Assembly (NCBI GenBank): GCA_020081605.1
Contig: JAHREC010000062.1
Location: 2,604,001-2,668,000 of the forward strand
Origin: Albifimbria verrucaria
Lineage: Eukaryota > Ascomycota > Sordariomycetes > Hypocreales > Stachybotryaceae
DNA length: 64,000 bases
Reading direction: 5' to 3'
Under the pieces are notes generated by a model. It was not told where the DNA came from, made no database searches, and saw only the letters and a program-made list of their open reading frames with translations. Below, one piece after another: positions 59,050-64,000 of this stretch. How positions within the stretch are numbered: position 1 is the first letter of the stretch; each line of letters starts with the position of its first letter. The position numbers and the translations under genes are program-made.

Positions 59050-62000
59050 TTTGAAGGTTGTTGATGAAGACGAGAGATCGTTAAAATCTTGTACGTGCCA
59101 GACGAAAGATTTAGATGTCAGGGATCAGTTCTAGAACTGCTTCGAGAGTTGGTTTGTTGTTTGTTATAAAGTCGCAGGTACGGTACTGGGCCCGGTAGAT
59201 GTGACTTTGAAGTTGGAAGGAAGGTGAAGCTGTAAAGCTAAACAATGATGCAACTGGCACAAGGACTAGCCTGTCGGGTATAGAACTGAAGGAAGGAATG
59301 AAAGTGTCTCGAAGACAGATCAGGGAATGAATGAACTGTGTGTGAACGGTCTGCTGAACAAGAAGGGTCGTGTTGGAGGAGGGACGCCAGCCTCTTCTTA
59401 TATCGCGAAGGTCAACCTGCCCAGACTGGGGCCGAGCCCACAGCTGGCCGCCACTTGGCGAACAGACGCCCATCTTGCCGGGGCGCATGGCATTCGGGCG
59501 AGAGCGACAGCTGCAGGAACAGACCTTGACCTGGCAGTGATTGGCCGTCAGGGGAGCACAACTAGGACCGACTTTTTTGGGTGTGCGGAGCCGAGAGAGG
59601 CAGGCACAAGGACACATCCTGGTCGAGCCCGGGCTGAGCCATTGGGATAGAAGTCTGCAGGGTGTCTCGAAGCTAGCCGAGCTGGCATGCATGGTCGTAT
59701 GGTACCTGTCCAGCGCAGCTGCTGGCGCGGGCAGGTGATTGATAGGCTGAAGTCGCCTGTTTCAAGTTTCTGTCCGGTCAGTTAGCAGACCAATCTACAC
59801 GGCTCTAGTCCTCGGCCATTCAGTATGCCTAGCAGGGATCCGGGCTTGAGGACTTTGGTCGCGGCGCTTGCTTCCAACGTGGCAAAGAGTCAGCATTGCA
59901 GCCGCAATACGATGGCCAGGCGGGCTGCCGGTTATGCGAAGAAACGAGGTACGACACGCGGCAGCCTCGCCCAAGATAGGTCCTCCTGCATCTAAACGCG
60001 GCGCAACACGAGCCTGATGGCGTATTGTCTGGTCACGATTGTCTCGTCAACATGTGGACGGCTAGGCCGGCAAGACATGGCATTGTTGTGGCCAGCCATT
60101 CCAAGCGATGCTGGGTCAATGGACCATGTCTCTCATCGGAAGATGTTATGAAGGGAGGCAACAGCGGGAGAGCTAGAGGCTCATCCGACAAGCCGTCGAT
60201 CGGCGAGCAGCCAATCGATGTCGACATTATCCATTCGAGGTGACGGACTGCAAACCGCCATTAATTTTTCCCCTGGCGCGAGCCACTGAGTCGTAGGCAA
60301 CAGGGATCATCTCAGGTACGTTGGGGGCACGATTGGGCAGATCATCAACAGCCCCTATTCCCTAGAGTCCCCTCCTCCCCACTTGCAGAGGTGCGCGATC
60401 TGGGTCGCAACCACATAGGGACGAAGGTGAATGCATGGGCCACTGTGCGCCATCAGGAGAAACATGGGGGCAGGTTTTCGGTGACGACCCCTGGCAGCCT
60501 GCGGTATTTCCATGGGATTGGCATTGTTGGAGGTGGGCAAATTAGGGAAAAAAGAAGTAAAATTAAATTTAAATTGAATATAGCTCGAGACGTTAGAGTT
60601 AGGCTGAAGAGGAAGGAAAGAACGAAGAGGGTAAATACCACCTTTACTAAGGTACCTAAATCAAGGAAGGTAGGGTACCTGACGTACCTCTTTCCTTTGG
60701 CAATTCAACTTGGTACCTACAGAACACTGCAAGTTACAGTGCGTCGTATGGGATGGATGTCACCTGCCGCACGGTAATGCAGCTCCTCTCTCTCTTCATC
60801 AATCTATGACACAACACCACCATGATTTTTGGGGTTTTGATTTTTGGATTTTTTTAGAAAAGGTTTTCATCTGCGACAGCATCCAGCTGGAGGCATCGTG
60901 GGCTGATTTACTCCCCTTACCTACGGCCTCCAACATTCCCTTCTCGGGGCTTTTTCCTCTTCTCGGTCGTCGCATAGAAAACATTCTTAGCATGAGAACG
61001 ATATTGCCAACTAACAAGACGCATAGTGTACTTCGCTCTTTTGGCCTTTAATGGCAATAGTGGACCTGGGCGGCCTCGTCGAGCGGGTTCGCTCGGGCCC
61101 TTTACCATCCTTGTTTTTTCTACGTTTTTCCCTCCTCGGCTCACGAATGGGGCAGCTCCACGGTCGCTGATCGGGCTCGCAGTCATGGGGAGGCGGCTTG
61201 AGCCCGGCTGTGAGGAACCGTGCTCCTGTGGGGTGGAGAAGTTGGTGAAACATCCCCTGTCCGGCCGACCCTTTGGCTGCCAGCATGGTACGCAGATATA
61301 GTATCGCACGTAACATGCCGTACGTTATTGCCTGTATAGGCACGTTACCTCTGGTTGGCAATCGAGCAGGAGAGGCATCGATCACTACGTGAACCGTGTA
61401 CCTACCTAACTCAACCGGTATAGTACATTCTTCAGGTCTACCGTCGCCAGCGTGTGTTGGTTCTGTGAATCTGTGATTAAAGGATGCATGACTTGCCAGG
61501 AGTATCTCTTAGTGAAACTGTGGGAAAATAGACATCATTCGTCGCTAGCCGATGATGTCGGCCTGTGGTGCAAAATATGCGCACTTCCGCTCAGACCCAG
61601 GACCCTTGGACTCCGTTGGTCCAGCCTTGGCATCTCTATGTCATCTCGACATGTCATGGCTGGCCCAGGCCCTTTGGTCTAAACGTGGAACCGCAGACTG
61701 TAGGTGTGGCCCGTCAACGTCCGTTGATCTTAGTCTATGGGAGGCAAAAGCAAACATGACTCGCTGCGTATTGAAACAAAAAAGGCACAATTGCATGGAG
61801 TCATTGGTCATGATGGAGTGCTGGCGCCGACTGACAGTGACTAGCTTGTCTCACTTCTAAACCAGCCTTCTTGCTGTGCCTGCATGTTGATGTGGCCCAA
61901 TCGTGACAAAGGCTGGATGACAGCAGCCTTCCGTATGAGACATGACAGTTCACAATTTGCATCTTCGCAGTCGAATCACACCGCAGCCAAACAATAAGTA

Positions 62001-63276
62001 GATCTGCGTCATGTCTAACACACACTCTAGTCACCATGACTACTAACCACTTGCCTGGAATCCTTCTTTCTTCTTCCCAAACAAAGGCATTTGTCTGCCT
62101 CCCAATGACATAATGTCTAACATCTCTCCTTAACCACGCGTGCATAGCGACGGCCTTCAGGGTAGGCCTCGGGACTGAATGGCTTGCACCATGGACCCAT
62201 GCTCATGATTGTTCGCTTCAAGGATGTCATGCAGGTACGGGGTTCGCACATCGGACAACCCCGAGCTTGACATGGGGTCAGTCCCTGTCCCAGTGAAATG
62301 GACCATCACTAACAACTAACTTATCGTGCAAAATAGCAACAGTGCACATGCTAACGCGCGAAACTAAATCTTAAAGAAAGCGCCCAAAGCCATCGTGCCG
62401 AAGATGCCGTCATCAAGAAATGTCAGTCTTACCAACACTAATACAATATTATACAGAACACACCTAAAGGCCCCCGAAGTGCCGGAGCCCTTACTCATCA
62501 AGATGACTCCAACGCCTTTGCTGTTCTCTGCACGATCCTTCCACGCATCGGCTGTCATTGCCGGTATCCATGGATATCAAGCAAAGTTCCCACATTCGGA
62601 CAGTCAGACCTTATACGGCATGGCACGTTCCAAGTCAAATGTCGAAAGCTTCCGAGAAGAGTATCAACATAAATCAAATCCTCTTTGGGAGTGGAGATCG
62701 GTCGTTCGCGAAATGAACACCAAAGCCAAGACAGTTTGAACCAGCGATTACCCACCCGCAGTCCCGACGAGACGGTGCCGTCCTTAATTTTAGCCACAAC
62801 TGAGCAGCCTCCGCATTGTGGATTGGGACTTGCGAATCCTCGTCGTCCAGCCTTCTCTTCACCGTTGCTCCAGGGGCTTTCAGCTTACACCTGATCTTGA
62901 TGGAATCAAAGTGGCTTGCCTGGTATTTTTAGACACTACGGGCTCGCTAGACTATTCTGCCCCTGATCCGATGGAGCCGCAATTGAAACTTGGGTCACCT
63001 AACCCATCACGGTCACTGGGCTTGGCACCACGAAAGTGTCGTAATGGTCATAATTATCCTCAGACAATTCCTACCACATCAAACATCAGCAGGCAATCGC
63101 CTGCCCGAACCACACACGCCAACTTGACGTCGTCTACCTCTATCCTGATCCGTCGTCTATTTGCCGCGCCCCAACGCTTTGCATGATATCTTGAGGAAGA
63201 GTTGTGTCTCATAGATTCCGATGTGCACACCAAAATAGCCATCATCGCATAGCCTCAATACCTGCTATCGAGAAAC
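59050..63276. other. 4.2-kb gene-free region upstream of the LPMO gene
   Basis: The largest stretch without a supported gene. It includes the LPMO promoter, GTACCT-type words at about 60650-60720 and 61395, and AT-rich patches at about 60545-60590 and 60810-60860. A 78-codon plus-strand frame (62503-62739) begins with a mitochondrial-presequence-like stretch (LLFSARSFHASAV), but I recognise no family and the opposite strand is also open. It is mentioned only as a weak candidate. Confidence 0.45.
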
Positions 63277-63932
63277 CTACACAGCGCTCTCGATAACGGC
63301 TTTATCGTTGGGGTCTGTACCAGAGTCAGCACATGCAATATGTTCAATACGCAGGAGGAGTAGACGAACCAGCCACGAAAGCCCAATCGCCTCGTGTCCA
63401 TTGTTGCATCTTCTCCTTGCGAAAGTGCTCAAAATCCCATTCTTGCTTTTCTAGCTGCTCGGGATAGAGAAAATATAGGCCGATGACTCCTTTACCTCCC
63501 CTTTACCTCCTCACCGTCCTTCTGCTGAAGAAGCGTTACTTTCACATTGGCACGTTTATACTCTGACCCTTCAAAATAGTCAAGCTTTTGCACATTGGCT
63601 TCAGTCAACCCAGTTGCGTATATTCCTCGTACGCAATGGCCATCTTCGGGGACAACGCCTGGATAGTCGGCGAACTTGACTCGATGACGACAGTGGTTGT
63701 CGAGAATGGCCGGCGTAAAGGTGTAAAGATCCTGCACGGCTTGCGGGGGTTCTTTTGACCGTGACAAACACTGAAGAACACCTCAGGTGCCATCTATAGG
63801 TTGTCAGCATGTAAAATATTAGGATATCGTGAAGTCGTTATACCAGTGTTCCTATTGCCTGGTTAGCATCCAGTTTTTGGGTTTCCGACTTGTAAACCCA
63901 CCGTAGAAGAAAGCAGTATACTCTCCGCTCAT
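63277..63932 (-). CDS. GGCT/AIG2-like gamma-glutamylcyclotransferase family protein
   Basis: Small AIG2/GGCT-fold protein, about 167 residues. Exons: 63932-63902, 63851-63844 (8 nt), 63793-63370, 63314-63277; all phases close. The start encodes MSGEYTAFFYG, the 8-nt exon completes Gly-Thr-Leu, and exon 3 opens MAPEVFFSVCHG, giving the family's YGTL motif. Later landmarks: FADYPGVVP, VRGIYATGLTEANVQKLDYF and EGSEYKR (the acidic residue that acts in the GGCT fold is likely in this block), LYFLYPEQLEKQEWDFEHFR, and the end DPNDKAVIESAV. Slips at 63745-63749 (five C on the coding strand) and 63498-63501. It may be a cyclotransferase or an amine-linked hydrolase; substrate is unknown. Confidence 0.85.
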
Positions 63933-64000
63933 TTTTGCTGTTTAGCAGTATGGTAACAAGATTTAGTCCGTGATCGTAGAGCACACCGAAATCGGAGCTG
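63933..64000. other. Start of the upstream region of the GGCT/AIG2-like gene
   Basis: 68 bp at the window edge, too short to interpret. Confidence 0.5.

Noticed and set aside
62364..62797. Small mitochondrial protein on either strand
   Set aside because: Both strands are open, no family was recognised, and no proper acceptor for a minus-strand intron was found. Mentioned only as a weak candidate in the intergenic entry.
1..64000. Transposons, RIP-degraded repeats, CRISPR arrays, rRNA
   Set aside because: No transposase or reverse-transcriptase motifs, no long inverted or direct repeats, no strongly AT-biased RIP blocks and no rRNA-like sequence seen by eye.

Overview
The window is nuclear DNA of a filamentous ascomycete. 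Genes carry short introns (about 47-190 bp, most 50-65) with GT-AG ends and TACTAAC/CTAAC/CTGAC branch sites. The gene families are those of Sordariomycetes: GUL-1/Ssd1, Gle1, Tlg1, VMA1, Pet127, Hid1, Sec8, Smi1, an AA11 chitin LPMO and a DUF7708-NACHT protein. Hypocreales fits best, but I cannot name a species. I support 18 protein-coding genes and no RNA gene, transposon or CRISPR array.

Layout. 0.6-2.9 kb: GPI-type serine carboxypeptidase (-). 3.9-8.3 kb: ssd1/gul-1 (-). 11.6-16.8 kb: gle1 (+), tlg1 (-), a METTL25-like methyltransferase (+). 20.2-25.3 kb: a CASTOR-like ACT protein (+), yih1/IMPACT (-), vma1 (-). 26.5-32.0 kb: acid sphingomyelinase (-), pet127 (-). 32.6-41.9 kb: hid1, an epoxide-hydrolase-like protein, sec8 (all +). 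42.0-51.4 kb: a divergent pair, an SNF2/RING ATPase (-) and a roughly 1,616-residue NACHT protein with C2H2 fingers (+). 54.0-55.7 kb: smi1/knr4 (+). 57.9-59.0 kb: AA11 LPMO (-). 63.3-63.9 kb: a small GGCT/AIG2-like protein (-). Long gene-free stretches lie at 8.3-11.6, 16.8-20.2, 51.4-54.0, 55.7-57.9 and 59.0-63.3 kb.

The dominant feature is that all 18 genes are broken by 1-2 nt frame slips. Nearly every slip I could place sits in a short homopolymer, mostly C/G runs of 2-5. Each is explained by missing bases, none requires a removed base, and exon phases then close in every gene except smi1, whose breaks were not all placed. Because this hits vma1, sec8, gle1 and ssd1 alike, I read it as systematic homopolymer under-calling in the assembly rather than pseudogenes. 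Gene spans below therefore cross ORF breaks, and exon coordinates are those of the sequence as given.

Several genes share themes: cell wall and polarity (ssd1, smi1, LPMO, carboxypeptidase), secretion and trafficking (sec8, tlg1, hid1, vma1), and amino-acid sensing (CASTOR-like next to yih1). The most novel element is the NACHT/zinc-finger protein divergent from the SNF2/RING ATPase across 334 bp.
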